A stretch of 64,000 nucleotides of DNA, taken from assembly GCA_026770025.1 (NCBI GenBank), contig JAMXDE010000023.1, positions 1,031,472 to 1,095,471 of the forward strand, given 5' to 3'. The position numbers and the translations under genes were made by a program. This DNA is from Craspedostauros australis (taxonomy: Eukaryota; Bacillariophyta; Bacillariophyceae; Mastogloiales; Achnanthaceae). This document shows positions 22,770 through 33,692 of the stretch, piece after piece. Numbering within the stretch: position 1 is the first letter of the stretch; each line of letters opens with the position of its first letter. The notes beneath the pieces were generated by a model. That model searched no databases. It was not told where the DNA came from and saw only the letters and a list, made by a program, of their open reading frames with translations.

Positions 22770-22968
22770 GCTTGTTTCGAAGCAACGGTCACAGCAACAG
22801 CCATGCACACGGAGAGGACTCTGCACGAAATACAGCGCCATGAACGCACATTAGCAAACAGGCGTCGACTATAAGCGCAACCCCATCTTCTATTATTCGT
22901 TTGTTGTCGTGTCCTGATTCAGTCCGTGCATACTATAACTTTACCCATATCCGAGCCATGATACGCAT

Positions 22969-25900
22969 TCAAACCCCATCAACCTTGGATCTCAGCGATT
23001 GGTTCATCAGGAATTTGGTACGGTTCGAATCCAACGACGATGCCGTGCCTCTGCGTTCGTTGGCCAGCATCACGAGCGACGACAGGATCTCGCAGATGGA
23101 TTTGAAGGTCGGACGATCGGCGGGATTGGCAGACCACATGCGTTCCAGCAATACCAGCAGCTGCTGGGAGTACTTGCGTTTCATCTTGTTCCCGATCTTC
23201 GGCCGCTTGCTTTTCATGACGGCGAATTCGAAATGCTGATCGGCGTTCATGGATTCGTACGCGGCCTTGCATGTCAACACCTCCCACGCAACGATGCTAA
23301 ACGAGTACACATCCACGGACAGCCCGTAATCCTTGGACAGCACCACCTCCGGGGCCATGTAGCGACGGCTGCCCGTCAGCCCGGTCGCTTCGTATTGGTC
23401 TGGAGCATTGCGTAAGTCCGCCTTCTTCAATTCCTTCGCCAAACCGAAATCGAACAGCCGGATGTCCCCCCGAAAGTCGAACGCAGCATTATCGGGCTTC
23501 AAGTCACGGAACACAATCCTGACGGAATCGGCGACAGAAACACCAACCGGCCATAGATTTTACGTAGTGAGATGTGCAGAGCGTTGATGGAGTGAGTATG
23601 TCTTGTATTGATGCTCTGGCACCATTCCAAATCACATTCCAAATCTTATCGAGTAAATGTGCGAGAATACTCTTGTAGTGCACGCGCCTCCAAAGCAAAA
23701 CACACAGCAACTTACTTGTTCTTGTGCAGATACCTCATGGCGCGCGCAATGTCGAATATGGCCAACATCTTGTCCGCGATGATGTCGGCGCTGACGGCAT
23801 CCTGCTTGGAACCTTTCCCTGTTTGCTTGGCATTCGTGGCATTCGTGGCATTCGTCTTGGCCTTGACCTTCTGCATGGACCGCAGCAAACCCGACAGTAC
23901 GCCGCCGCCGATCTTCTTCGTGCCGCCGGCCTCTTCGACTTCCCATTCTTCGATCTTGTCTGCGAGCGTCATTTGCAGACAGTCCATGATGATTCCAAAA
24001 TGGAATGCGCCAGGTTCGCCGACCACCCCGCGGATTCGGACGATGTTGGGATGCACGATGCTGGAAAGGAACTTGGCTTCGCAAGCCAAATCCACGCTGG
24101 CTTCCAACCTCATCTCCTTTTGCCGTCTGTTGTTGCCTTCGAATAAGGCCGGACGTATCTTCTTGATGGCATACCGCGCGCGTCCCAGGCGCCAGCAGTG
24201 CGTTGCCATGTAGTCTCTGAACCCGGCTTCCTCGCCATCCACATCATCGTGCAAGTTATCGTGCAAGTTATCGTGCTCGTCGTCGTGCTCGCTGTCCATA
24301 TCCAGCGAGAATAACCCGTTCTGCGCGTCTTCCACGTCATTCGCCGTGGAGATGGTGGAGGACTCGCAACACTCTGACTCGACTTGCAAGCTCGCAGTCG
24401 GACTTGCGCTTGTGTGTTGATGTGGTGTTTGTCTGTTGGCTTCCTCTTCTATCGATTTGGATGCTCCACCGTTCTCGAGCTCGTTGATGCCGGCGAATGA
24501 TACTCGGGTCGCCACAGACATGGACCCACGACCCACTCGCTCCGAACTTTTTTGCAGCAGAATCGATTTGGGTTTTGGAAGTGGAACAGCCGACGACACG
24601 CTTCTGGCCACTGCAGATGGTTTTGCCCCTGGTGGTGGTGGGGCTGCTGCTGCTGCTGCTGCTTTTGGAGAAGCTGCGGTTGTGACGGGGGCACTTTCAA
24701 TATCGCTATATCGCTGGTATAACATGTTGTGAATGTGTGATGCATCGGGAGGCCCACCCTTCTGCACCGTTGGTGATAGAGAAGAGATTGCTTTGGGTCC
24801 TCCGCAACCAGCACCGCTGCACATGGGCGCCGTGGCTCCGACCGATAAGGCATCGCCGGCATCATACTCTGCGGGAGAATCGATGTTGGTCATTTGGTTG
24901 CCGTCCTGCGGATTCTCCGTGGGTTGTTGGTTCGGCTGGGTGTTGGCATTCGCAATTGCATTCTCATTGCAGCCGCACGCATTGCGTTGTTCAGCCTGCT
25001 GATTTGGATCATGCTGACCGTTAGATGATGTGTTATGCTGGGATTTGATCAGCAGCCTGTGCATTCCTTCGATGACGGGCACGTTTGGTGTTGCATTCAA
25101 GCCACTGCCTGTGATTCCTCCATTCCCTCTATCAGATTCTGTCGGTGTTTGCTGATCACTCGCCGGCATCTTTTGCTCCCGTCTGGTCCGGCATTCTCCG
25201 CAGGTGCAGTATTCGATCGCATGCAACGCCTCGATGGATGAAACGAGACCGAATTCACCTTCCCCCAGCGTCTTCGCCAATTCGATTTCTGAGGTTTCGT
25301 GAATATAACCATGGCAGAAGTGGATCCAATGTGATGCGATGTGATACATCGATAGTTGTAGTCGAGCGGTGCGTCACCAAGCGAAGTATTATACGTAAGT
25401 GTGAGTGTGAGGATGAGCGTGGATGTAGATGTAATTGAACTCGTTTGTCGTCGTTGCCTTTGCCACCCGCATCGGCGAAGGACGTCAAAGTGGTGCTGCC
25501 TTCCTTCCGTGGTGCCATTTCCTTTCAGCGCTCTGGCCATCATTCTCAACATCGTTCTCAATATCATGCTGCTGAATGCCACACAACCACGTCGCACGCC
25601 ACAACACCACACACCACAAGACGCAAGACCAACCAAATGGCCAAAATAACGAAGCAAGGAATCGATGATGCAGCATTGTCCATCGACGGATGCCTCCCTC
25701 CGTGGTTCCACCCATACATCGCAAGAGTCTCGCACTCCATCTTTCTCCACTCATCGACCAGCGCAGGTCGCAGATTCTCGTACCATCGTTGAGAAAGTGC
25801 GGCAGATTGGTTGCAGAAGGGTTGTGCATGAAAAAGTCCGATTGTTCTTCCAAATCCTCCAGCACTTGCTGCGATGCCCTGCGAATCTCCCTGCCTTCCT

Positions 25901-26006
25901 TGTCGGTAGTAGGGCTCTTGCCGATGTTGTTGCTGCTGCCGCTGCCGCTGCTTCTGATGGTGCGCCGTTGGCGTTTGCCAATGGACGAGACGGCCAAGGA
26001 CGACAT
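22969..26006 (-). CDS. Protein kinase with a long insertion in the N-lobe
   Basis: Three exons, 26006-25784, 25288-23716 and 23518-22969, join in frame to 781 residues. The first join gives PHFLNDEIELAKTLGEGEFG and the second HKNKIVFRDLKPDN. The glycine loop is at 83-88 (GEGEFG), but the ATP-anchoring Lys (AIKK) is only at ~450. About 340 residues of Asn/Ala/Ser-rich, acidic, low-complexity sequence, with a CTCGEC cysteine pair near its start, are inserted where ~20 residues are usual. After the insert the domain is ordinary: SIVHPNIVRIRGV, catalytic loop RDLKPDN with Asp604, DFG at 622, and YMAPEV. All core catalytic residues are present, so it should be active as a Ser/Thr kinase (TKL-like appearance). 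A second smaller insert (GGTKKIGGG...) lies in the region leading into the C-lobe. The start at 26006 is a choice; Met at 26036 is in frame. No membrane segment. Substrate unknown. Confidence 0.8.
23519..23715 (-). other. Kinase gene intron 2
   Basis: Donor AACAA|GTAAGT, acceptor CCGTCAG, phase 2. The join restores N-K-I-V-F-R-D, the approach to the catalytic loop, so it is well supported by the kinase fold. Confidence 0.85.
25289..25783 (-). other. Kinase gene intron 1
   Basis: Donor GATG|GTACGA, acceptor CCTCAG, phase 1. It joins FLND to EIELAKTLGEGEFG. The donor is weaker than the others in this window. Confidence 0.6.
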
Positions 26007-26629
26007 GATGCAATGCAATACAGTGGATGAGTACACTTCGTTGCGATTCTGTGTTTTTGGAATTTATGAAACGTGTCACATGTGTGTTGTCGTGAAGCGT
26101 GATTCTTCGACGCTTGTGAAGTTCGTGGAAACGCTGATTTGATCCATTCATTGGTGTCAGGCATTCCACCTGGAAGATGTTGATTGGTGTCACGCTTCAA
26201 TCGTCAGCCATCTGTTCGCATCAAATTCAAACTAGTGATAATTCCTCACAACTCCAACTCCGACTCCGACTCCAACCCGAACAACGCGAAAACAGATTCG
26301 GGGCGAAAATCGAAGAGGCGGTGTCAAGGGTTCTCTGCCCACTTCGACCCATTTTGGTCCAGTCCAGCGGCGCAGCAGTAACGGGCACCTTTCGAAGAGT
26401 AGCAGCGACACCCCATACATTCTTGCCATTGCGAGTATTCTATTCACCTTGAGCAACAATCGACTGTCCTGGTGTGACGGAATACATATAATATAATATA
26501 ATATTATGCTTGTGTGTGAAAACGCTATTTCTCTGCGAGCTATTACCCCTGTCGTCGGTGATGGTCTTGGGGTGACACATCTGTGCTGGACCTCCCGGAC
26601 GTAGCAAACTCCGAGCAAATCAGCAGCAG
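26007..26629. other. Intergenic region between two same-strand genes
   Basis: The 3' flank of the TrhO-like gene and the promoter of the kinase gene. A short AT-rich tract (ATAATATAATATAATATTAT) lies near 26487-26507. No gene seen. Confidence 0.4.
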
Positions 26630-28753
26630 CTACGCCACTCTGCTATTGGGTGGAGGCCACACGTCCTTGCCACCGGGCGCTTGGAAACTCATGTAAAGCG
26701 GCCGACCGAACAGATTGAGGGTGCCGCTGCGCGCGACCGCCCGCGCTGCGTCATCCGGCGACGCCATCTCGATCCACCCTTGGCCCATGAATCGCCCCGT
26801 GCGGCCATCCTTGCGCCACACGAGGTGCGTGATGCCGGGAATGGAATCCACCAGCGTGGCCTCGTCCATTTTCTTGCGGCACATATTCTTGAGCAGGAGG
26901 CGCGTGATGTTATCGGGATTGGCGACCTTCGTGCTGCCCTCCTCGGGTCGCAGCAGTCCCTTGGCATCCAGCTCGCGTTCGTAGGCCTTGATCTCTTGCT
27001 GTTCCTGTTCGCGCCATTCTCGCTTGGATTTGATGTTCTGTTCCACGCACAGGTCGCATCGCACCTCCCTCCCCAGTTTGCGGCGGCCCTCCTTGTCGGC
27101 CAGGAAGCACTCCTTGCAGATGAGAGACGGAACGCCGCAGGTGGGACATCGTCGCTTGCCACGGTACATGTCCCATGGTTTGCGACAGGCCTCGCATTTG
27201 CCCATGATCTTGTTGCTGTCGGGGACCGCGCCGGTCTTCTTGGAGTGATTCTCGCCGTCCACCTTCGGCGGAGCGTGCGCAAAGCGCTTGTCGAAGACGT
27301 AGTTCTTGCCCTTCCAGTAGCCGCCTTCGGGGAACTCCTTGAAGTACTTGTCAATCCCGCCCTGCAGCTGGAAGACGCCCTTGATGTCGAGGTTCTTGAT
27401 GTCAGGATCGTTGTCCATCTTGTACTTGAGCAGCGCCGAGGCACGTTCGCATCGGATGCCGCCGGTGCAGTACATGAGCACCTGTTTGCCCTTCAGCTTC
27501 TCCTTCGTCTCCGCCTTGTTGAGCCATGCTGGGAACTCGGTGGATTTCCTCATCTTGGGATCCACCCATTCCGGCGGCGGTGCGTCCTTGCCGCCATCGC
27601 CATCGTTGGTACCGCTGCTACTTCCATTGCTGTTCTCCGGCACCGCCACCTTCTCGGATTCGTTCTGCGGCGGGCAGAAATGACCGATGGCGGCCTCGTA
27701 ATGATTGCGCACGTCGATAATCACGGTGTTGCTCTCGCCTAACTTCTGATGATAATCCTTGGGTTCCAGATGCGTGCCTTGGTACCTGGCGATGGGCGGC
27801 GCCTTCTTGCCTTCCAACCCGTAGTGCACCAGCTCGACGACCGGGAAGACCTTGAGGTTGGGAAATCGCTGGGCGCGCGGCAGATCGTGCGTCAATTTGA
27901 ACTCCGTCGACTCGAAGTACTGCGGGTAGAGCTTGTTGCGCAACGTGCCGCAGTAGTCCATGATGGAGTCGTACGTCCCCGTGAGCGTGCAGTTCAGTCC
28001 CTCACGCGCGACGCGCATGCGGCCAGTGAGTTCGAGGTCCTTGCCCAGTTGGGTGAGCTTTTGCAGTATGGCGTTGTACGTTTGCTCGTCCCATTGCGGC
28101 TCGACGTACTGGTAGAACAGCAGCAGCGAGATGTTGTGAGGCTGGTGCTGAATCTGCTTCTCGATGATCTGCTCATCGTGAAAGTCCAACGCCGAACTGG
28201 AGACGATCTTTTCGTCTTTCGACTGCGGCGATGTTGGATCGCTGCTCGAACTGTCGCTTTTGCGCTTCTTCTTTTCCTTCTTCTTCTCTTTCTTGAGCTT
28301 CTTCTTCTTTGCTTTTTCAGTGGTAGTCGTAGCTAGTCCATCTGCCTCTTCCGTCTCCTTCAGACGATCCTCTGCATCCAGGTTCTTCTCCCTTGCTTTC
28401 TTTTCTTTCCTTTCCCTTTTCTTCTGCTTCTTCCTTTCCTTCTTGCTGATGGCACTGTTGCCATTATTGTGATTGCTGCCATTATCGTCGTCATCATTAT
28501 CGGCATCATCGCTCTTTCCATTGGCAGATGGAGGAGGTGAGGCATCGCTCACAACGGAAGTCGCGGTGCATACCTCTGCGTGCTGCGTCGCCTCTATCTG
28601 TTGGTCACAGCTGGAACGCTTCACCTCAGTCAGCGACGACGCCTCAGTCAGCGACGCGTCCGCACCATTGCTGTCGCTGACTTTCTCCTTCTTGGACTTC
28701 TTGCGCTCCTTCGACGACTCGCGCTTGCGCTTCTTCTCCTTCGATTTGCCCAT
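26630..28753 (-). CDS. TrhO/TSTD2-type rhodanese fused to an RRM-like domain
   Basis: 707 residues, one exon. Residues 1-210 are a Lys/Glu/Ser-rich tract with many KKKK/KRKR clusters, probably disordered and possibly nuclear or nucleolar. From ~212 to 320 comes the N-terminal domain of the UPF0176/TrhO family (LLLFYQYVE, REGLNCTLTGTYDSI). The rhodanese domain follows, with VIIDVRNHYEAAIGHF at ~345 and the family signature MYCTGGIRCERAS, containing Cys429 and Cys435. A cysteine-rich zinc-type region (CEAC, CPTC, CKEC, CDLC) spans ~515-570. The last ~75 residues look like an RRM: a strand LLLKNM, GRFMGQGWIEM as an RNP1-like strand, and a final GRPLYMSF. Bacterial TrhO hydroxylates U34 of tRNAs to 5-hydroxyuridine, and eukaryotic TSTD2 is the counterpart. 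The RRM would suit an RNA substrate. Function by homology; the RRM is my reading. Confidence 0.8.
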   Translation of the reverse strand: MGKSKEKKRKRESSKERKKSKKEKVSDSNGADASLTEASSLTEVKRSSCDQQIEATQHAEVCTATSVVSDASPPPSANGKSDDADNDDDDNGSNHNNGNSAISKKERKKQKKRERKEKKAREKNLDAEDRLKETEEADGLATTTTEKAKKKKLKKEKKKEKKKRKSDSSSSDPTSPQSKDEKIVSSSALDFHDEQIIEKQIQHQPHNISLLLFYQYVEPQWDEQTYNAILQKLTQLGKDLELTGRMRVAREGLNCTLTGTYDSIMDYCGTLRNKLYPQYFESTEFKLTHDLPRAQRFPNLKVFPVVELVHYGLEGKKAPPIARYQGTHLEPKDYHQKLGESNTVIIDVRNHYEAAIGHFCPPQNESEKVAVPENSNGSSSGTNDGDGGKDAPPPEWVDPKMRKSTEFPAWLNKAETKEKLKGKQVLMYCTGGIRCERASALLKYKMDNDPDIKNLDIKGVFQLQGGIDKYFKEFPEGGYWKGKNYVFDKRFAHAPPKVDGENHSKKTGAVPDSNKIMGKCEACRKPWDMYRGKRRCPTCGVPSLICKECFLADKEGRRKLGREVRCDLCVEQNIKSKREWREQEQQEIKAYERELDAKGLLRPEEGSTKVANPDNITRLLLKNMCRKKMDEATLVDSIPGITHLVWRKDGRTGRFMGQGWIEMASPDDAARAVARSGTLNLFGRPLYMSFQAPGGKDVWPPPNSRVA

Positions 28754-29465
28754 CGTGACGGTCTTGTGTCTCCAATCAGTTGCTTCGCCGCTCTTGCGTA
28801 TTGTCCGAACGTATAGTAGTATTGGTACAAGCTACGCTATGGAGTATTGTATTGTATGGTATCATAGGTCGTATTGCTACAGCTTCGTCCTTGTGGGGCA
28901 ATGCAGATCCATCACAGCTCTCCTTGCTCTCCTCTTTGGCAGACACCGAAGTGCATCACAACACACAACACCACACACCATGTGGAGGCAAGAGAACGGC
29001 AGAAATTCGCATCAGCAGATCAACTTGGATGGATCTCGTTGATGGTTTGGGTTCGTGTTTTCAGATCCAGTCTGTCCATGTGTCCTGCAGTCGACACAGC
29101 GTTGGTTCCATCGAGTCGGTTTTGGCTCAACGGTAGCGTGTCGTGTGCGACATGTGACTCCCACAATCTAGCCGTTGAGAATCTTCACACTCACCCAAAA
29201 AGTGAGCTTGCGGACGTTCTCCATCCACACCACACACCCAAGGCAGTATCATTTTGCTCTTCCATCAGGAGACCAACAACAACTTCGTCTGTCTCTTCGT
29301 ATTCTTTCAAAACACAATCAAACCCGCTGGCGGCCCCTATTGCATTCAATACCATCGTCTTCGTCGCCGCCATTGGATTGGATTGTATTGGATTGCAGCG
29401 TCCGTGTTACATCCTCTACACGTTCGTCGCCACCCAACAAGCCAGCAGCGACCGTACCGCCGTCC
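28754..29465. other. Divergent promoter region
   Basis: Lies between the starts of the TrhO-like gene (-) and the SET fusion gene (+). It contains CACACAACACCACACACCA-like repeats near 28960-28980. A tRNA-like stretch near 29115 was examined and rejected. Confidence 0.4.
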
Positions 29466-32400
29466 ATGAAGAGACTGATCATGAAGGTTTCTTCCCTTGC
29501 GATCCTGGCGACCCTCTCCGTGCTTTGCACCAGCGTGAACGGGGCGCAGGAAATCAACATTCCCAAGGTGCACCACAAGGAACTCGTGGAATGGATCCAA
29601 GCCAACGGCGGATACGTCAACCCAAACCAGGAACTGCGTGACGATGGCCGCATGTACGCGCTCGAGGACATCGAGGAAGGCGACGTCTTGCTGCATCTGC
29701 CAGTCGAGACCATCATCGATGGCGACGCGCAAATGGATTATGCCACCTACAAGAACAACACCGACGACAAGGCCCTGATCCGCTGCGGCCTCATCCACTA
29801 CCTGCTGCGACAGAAGAATGCCATCGACAAGATCTACGACGACAGGTTCGATCAGGTCCGACAAGATCACAACCTCGAGCTCGACATTGAGGACATCGTG
29901 TTCGGTCCGTACGTGCAGTACGTCTTCACCAACGCCAAGGAGCATGCCATCCCAAGCCTCTGGAGCCGGGGTGGCAGAGCTCTCTTCGACTCCGTCATCG
30001 GACACAAGCTCAAATACATGCCCAAGGAATACCGCCTGCCACCCGTCGATGCAACATCGTGGTTCGTCGAGGACTTCCTGCAGCATTGCGAGCAAATCCC
30101 ATACGCGGACATTACCATGTCCGACATTCGTCAGGCCGTGGCGTGGGTCGTAGCCCATGGTCAGATCAACGAGCTGCGACCAGGTACCGAATGGTACCGT
30201 CATCAGAACGGATACGCCACCAATGTCGAGATCGATTTTGTTCTGGACGAAAATAATACCGATAGCGGCACGGACGTCGATCCCATCAAGGTCGTCGCCA
30301 TGCAGGACATTTCCAAGGGCGAGGAGCTCATTCAGTCCTACAATCTGTGCCACACCTGCGGTCTGAAGCGGGAGACCTACGGTATGCCAGGTGAGTGATG
30401 GACGCATGCGTACCTGTGCATGTCCTATGTTTGATGCTGTCTCATGAGTGTTAACGTCATTTCTCCGTGTCACATGCACCATGAACATGCTTCTTCTGAC
30501 CGTACTGCGTGATACTCTGCCATCTCTCTCCACGCTTGTTTCCCACCATGTTGCCATGAGATGCATTCACCACTCCATCCATTGTGAACGATTTATTCAG
30601 AGATATTCCGTGATCACGGATTCATCGAGGAGTACCCACGTCGGTTCATTTTCATGGAGGAGGAGTACGGCTTCGTCGTGCGCAAGGACGAAGATGGGAT
30701 CATCGACTTTCAATGGATCGAAATCGACGATCCGGATGACGAGGATCTGCAGGATGACGAGCCCGACGTCAATAGCGGCGAGGAGTATGAACCTACCAGA
30801 AAGCAATTCCAAGGTGCGCTGGAGAATTTCTACCGCCTCAACCGATTGCAGCTCTTTGATTTCGACGATGGCAAGGAGGCGTGGGAGGAGAGCCACGACA
30901 TGGTAGTCGCGGATGCAGAATGGAATAGTACCATGCAATACGTCAGCGCCACCGTCGAAGGACTCAAGCTCGCCATCGAGAACATTAAGTCCACAACCAT
31001 CAAGTGCTACAATGTGGGGGCAGACGATGACGAGAGTGACGACGATGACGATGACGATGGCGATGTCACATGCATCTACACGGGTCTGTACCACCCACAG
31101 ACCAAGCCACACGGCTTCCAGAAGCAAGGTAAATCGTGCGACGTGGATGCACAATTGGGATTTGAGGACTACAAAATCACGGAGGACTTCGCCACCGAGT
31201 ACCAAGCCATCTGCTATCAGGTGGAAAAGAACGAGGACGGGACCGAAAAGAAGGATGGCAACATCTGCATGGATCTGGATGACACAGTCCAGATCTGCAG
31301 CAATTACCGTCCGCACTACCACGAGTACAGCGTTCACTACGCCGCACGCTACATCGACTCCGTCAAGCGAGTCATGTTCATCGGTGGTGGAGATGCGATG
31401 ATCCTGCACGAGGTGCTCAAGTATCCCGAACTGGAAGTGGTGGTGGGACTGGAGCTGGACCAGCAGGTGGTGCGAACCTCCTTCAAATGGTTCCAGAGCC
31501 AGCCACATTTCGATGACGAGCGCGTGCAATGGTGGTTCGGCGATGCCACCAAATCGTTGCTCCTTCTTCCCAAGGACTGGGCCAACTCGTTCGATCTCAT
31601 CGTCGTGGACCTGTCCGAGACAGTGGCCAGCCTGACCGTGACGGATCATCTTGATGTTCTTGAGGCGCTCTCCATGTACCTCAAGCCGGATGGTGTCATG
31701 CTCAAGAACGAGCTGTACTTCGAAAAGATGTCCCGCACCTTCGACTACTCCCTCGAGTTCCAGTACTACGACTGCCCCATGATCTGCGACCAAACCATGG
31801 TGATCGGCAGCAACGGCATCGACCTGTTCCACAAGGAATTGGTGAACCACCAGCTCGATGGTGATCTGCTCATCCTACCAGAGTACGACGATCTCCCAGA
31901 CCATTTCTACCTCGTCCACGACTTCGGCATCAACAATGCCACGGAGGAAGGCAAGTGCCGTGCCTACGAACAGGCCGTCGAGGAGTCGAAGAAGACCAAA
32001 TCATCCCTGACGTCGAGAAGCAAGGGCATCCTGCTGGTGCTGGACATGGAGAAATGTGACTCCATCCCAACGCTCGCAATCACAACCGCCCTCGAGAGCG
32101 TCGGCCTCACCATTCAAAACACGGTGGAACACGATGCCGACGGCGTGACCATCATCATGAAGGAAGGATACGCAAACATTCGACACTGGCCTGAGCAAAA
32201 GTACGCCGCCGTCGATGTCATGCTCTGGAAATCGTTCAACCAGCTCCTCGATCTTGAGAATCGTGCCACCCAGATCACCAAGGCCACCAACGCGCAGCTG
32301 GCAGTCGCAAGCTACCGCGTCATCGTGTCTGGCATCTACGGTGCCGACGAAGGCGAAGAGATTGGCATCGACCTCACCAAGCACACCCGCAACTGCGAGG

Positions 32401-33692
32401 TGGCACAACTACCGCAAGCGAAGGAGGAGCTGAACGCCACGACCATCCGCAACTCGTTCCTCCAGGTGATGGTGGATGACCTGAACAGCGAAGACGTTGA
32501 TGAGGATGAAGACGGAGAAGACGAGAACATCGTGCTGATCTTGTGCGGGTCATCAACGACGCCGTGCGAAGCACAAGCGGGGTTCCATGAAACCGAGACC
32601 AAAGTCAAGTCCGTCTTGTTCTTTTGCGACGTGCCCACCAATTCTGTGGGAGAGAAACTGTACAGAGAGCTGTACGGGTGCGAGTACGACTTGTTCCAAC
32701 TCGTCGACGAACGGCTGGAGGATGGCGAATACATCGCCGCTATCGTTCTGGATGTGAACGCTGACAAGCACACGGGCATGATCTTCCGCAGCTTCCTCTC
32801 CAACCAGAAGGCCTTGACGCATTTCATGGCGCCCCAGTACACCATCCTGATGCCGGGGCAAGAAACCAAGCAAGAGAAGTGGCGCGATGCTCTGCTCACA
32901 AACCACTTCCGCTTCCTCAAGATGGATCCTCTCTTCCGCGTTGATTTTCAACTGCAGGACACGAACCGTGCCATGAAGATGGAGATGATCGTGTCGGGAA
33001 ATGCGCGTGCGCTGAATGAAGTTTATGAGGCCGAAAGTAACTTGCGTGAGCTTCTGCCATCCATGTCCGTCAACGTGCGCAACATCCAAGGCGGCATGGC
33101 TCGTGCGAAGGAGCGTGGTGAGTACCAGCCCCACAACTTCCCACCATCCGCGTACGACGCCACCGATTCCAACACGCAGTTCATGACGCAGCAGCCGCTC
33201 GGTCGACAGACGATCCTGCAGCTGAATTTGGGATCGGCCGACCAAACCCATGCCGCTGTGCAGAAGACCTTCGTGGATGCACTCGAAAAGAAGTATACCG
33301 GCGCCACCGTGAAGCAAACCATGCCAATGGGCAGTGCCCTGTTCGTCGTGGCCAAGCATGCCAGCGGCACCGCCATGCTGCTGTGGGATGGAAAGACGCA
33401 CGCCACCGTCAACGTTTGGTCGACGCTGGAGAGGAAGAAACTGGCGGATTCGTTCCTGAAGGAGCTGACCAAGGCCAAGTGGGTTCGCGAATTGCGGGAT
33501 GACATGCCACGGGGCATCAACCGCGTCGTGAACTTTGAAAGCGACTGGACCGCCAACCGTATAGAAGATCCCGACGCCGTTGATAACGCCGACGGCGACG
33601 ATGCTGGCGACACCGGAAAAGAGAAGAGCGCCGAGAAGGGCAAACCGGAGGCGGCCGATGAACCTGATGATGCCATCAAGCAGGAGCTGTAA
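29466..33692 (+). CDS. Secretory SET / aminopropyltransferase-like / degenerate AdoMetDC-like fusion protein
   Basis: Exons 29466-30390 and 30601-33692 join in phase 1 to 1338 residues. Start MKRLIMKVSSLAILATLSVL gives a clear signal peptide with cleavage near VNGA-QE. Residues ~30-345 form a SET domain of the Rubisco-LSMT type (GRMYALEDIEEGDVLLHLP; GEELIQSYNLCHTCG; then FRDHGFIEEYPRRFIF). Residues ~520-760 resemble spermidine synthase: DDTVQICSNYRPHYHEYSVH, then IGGGD at 569-573, GLELDQQVV, FDDERVQWWFGDA, and VVDLSE where the family usually has DSSD. At ~790-880 comes an AdoMet-decarboxylase (SpeD)-like stretch, IRHWPEQKYAAVDV (Trp838), with the self-cleaving Ser replaced by Gly831 and the downstream Cys missing. 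A further SpeD-like block (MLLWDGKTHATVNVW) is near 1240. The protein ends KQEL, a KDEL-like ER-retention signal. Inferred role: protein-lysine or polyamine modification in the ER lumen. Confidence 0.8.
30391..30600 (+). other. Intron in the SET fusion gene
   Basis: Donor CCAG|GTGAGT, acceptor ATTCAG, phase 1. The join reads YGMPEIFRDHGFIEEYP, matching the usual continuation of this SET family, so the placement is firm. Confidence 0.85.

Noticed and set aside
29112-29182. tRNA-like stretch (TGGCTCAACGGTAGCG resembles an A box)
   Set aside because: No matching B box downstream (TTGAGAATC instead of GTTCRANNC), and the anticodon arm would have a four-base loop with no proper acceptor stem.
26630-33692. 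Idea that the rhodanese, kinase and SET genes form one functional cluster
   Set aside because: They lie on different strands, have different predicted locations and share no pathway; proximity looks incidental.
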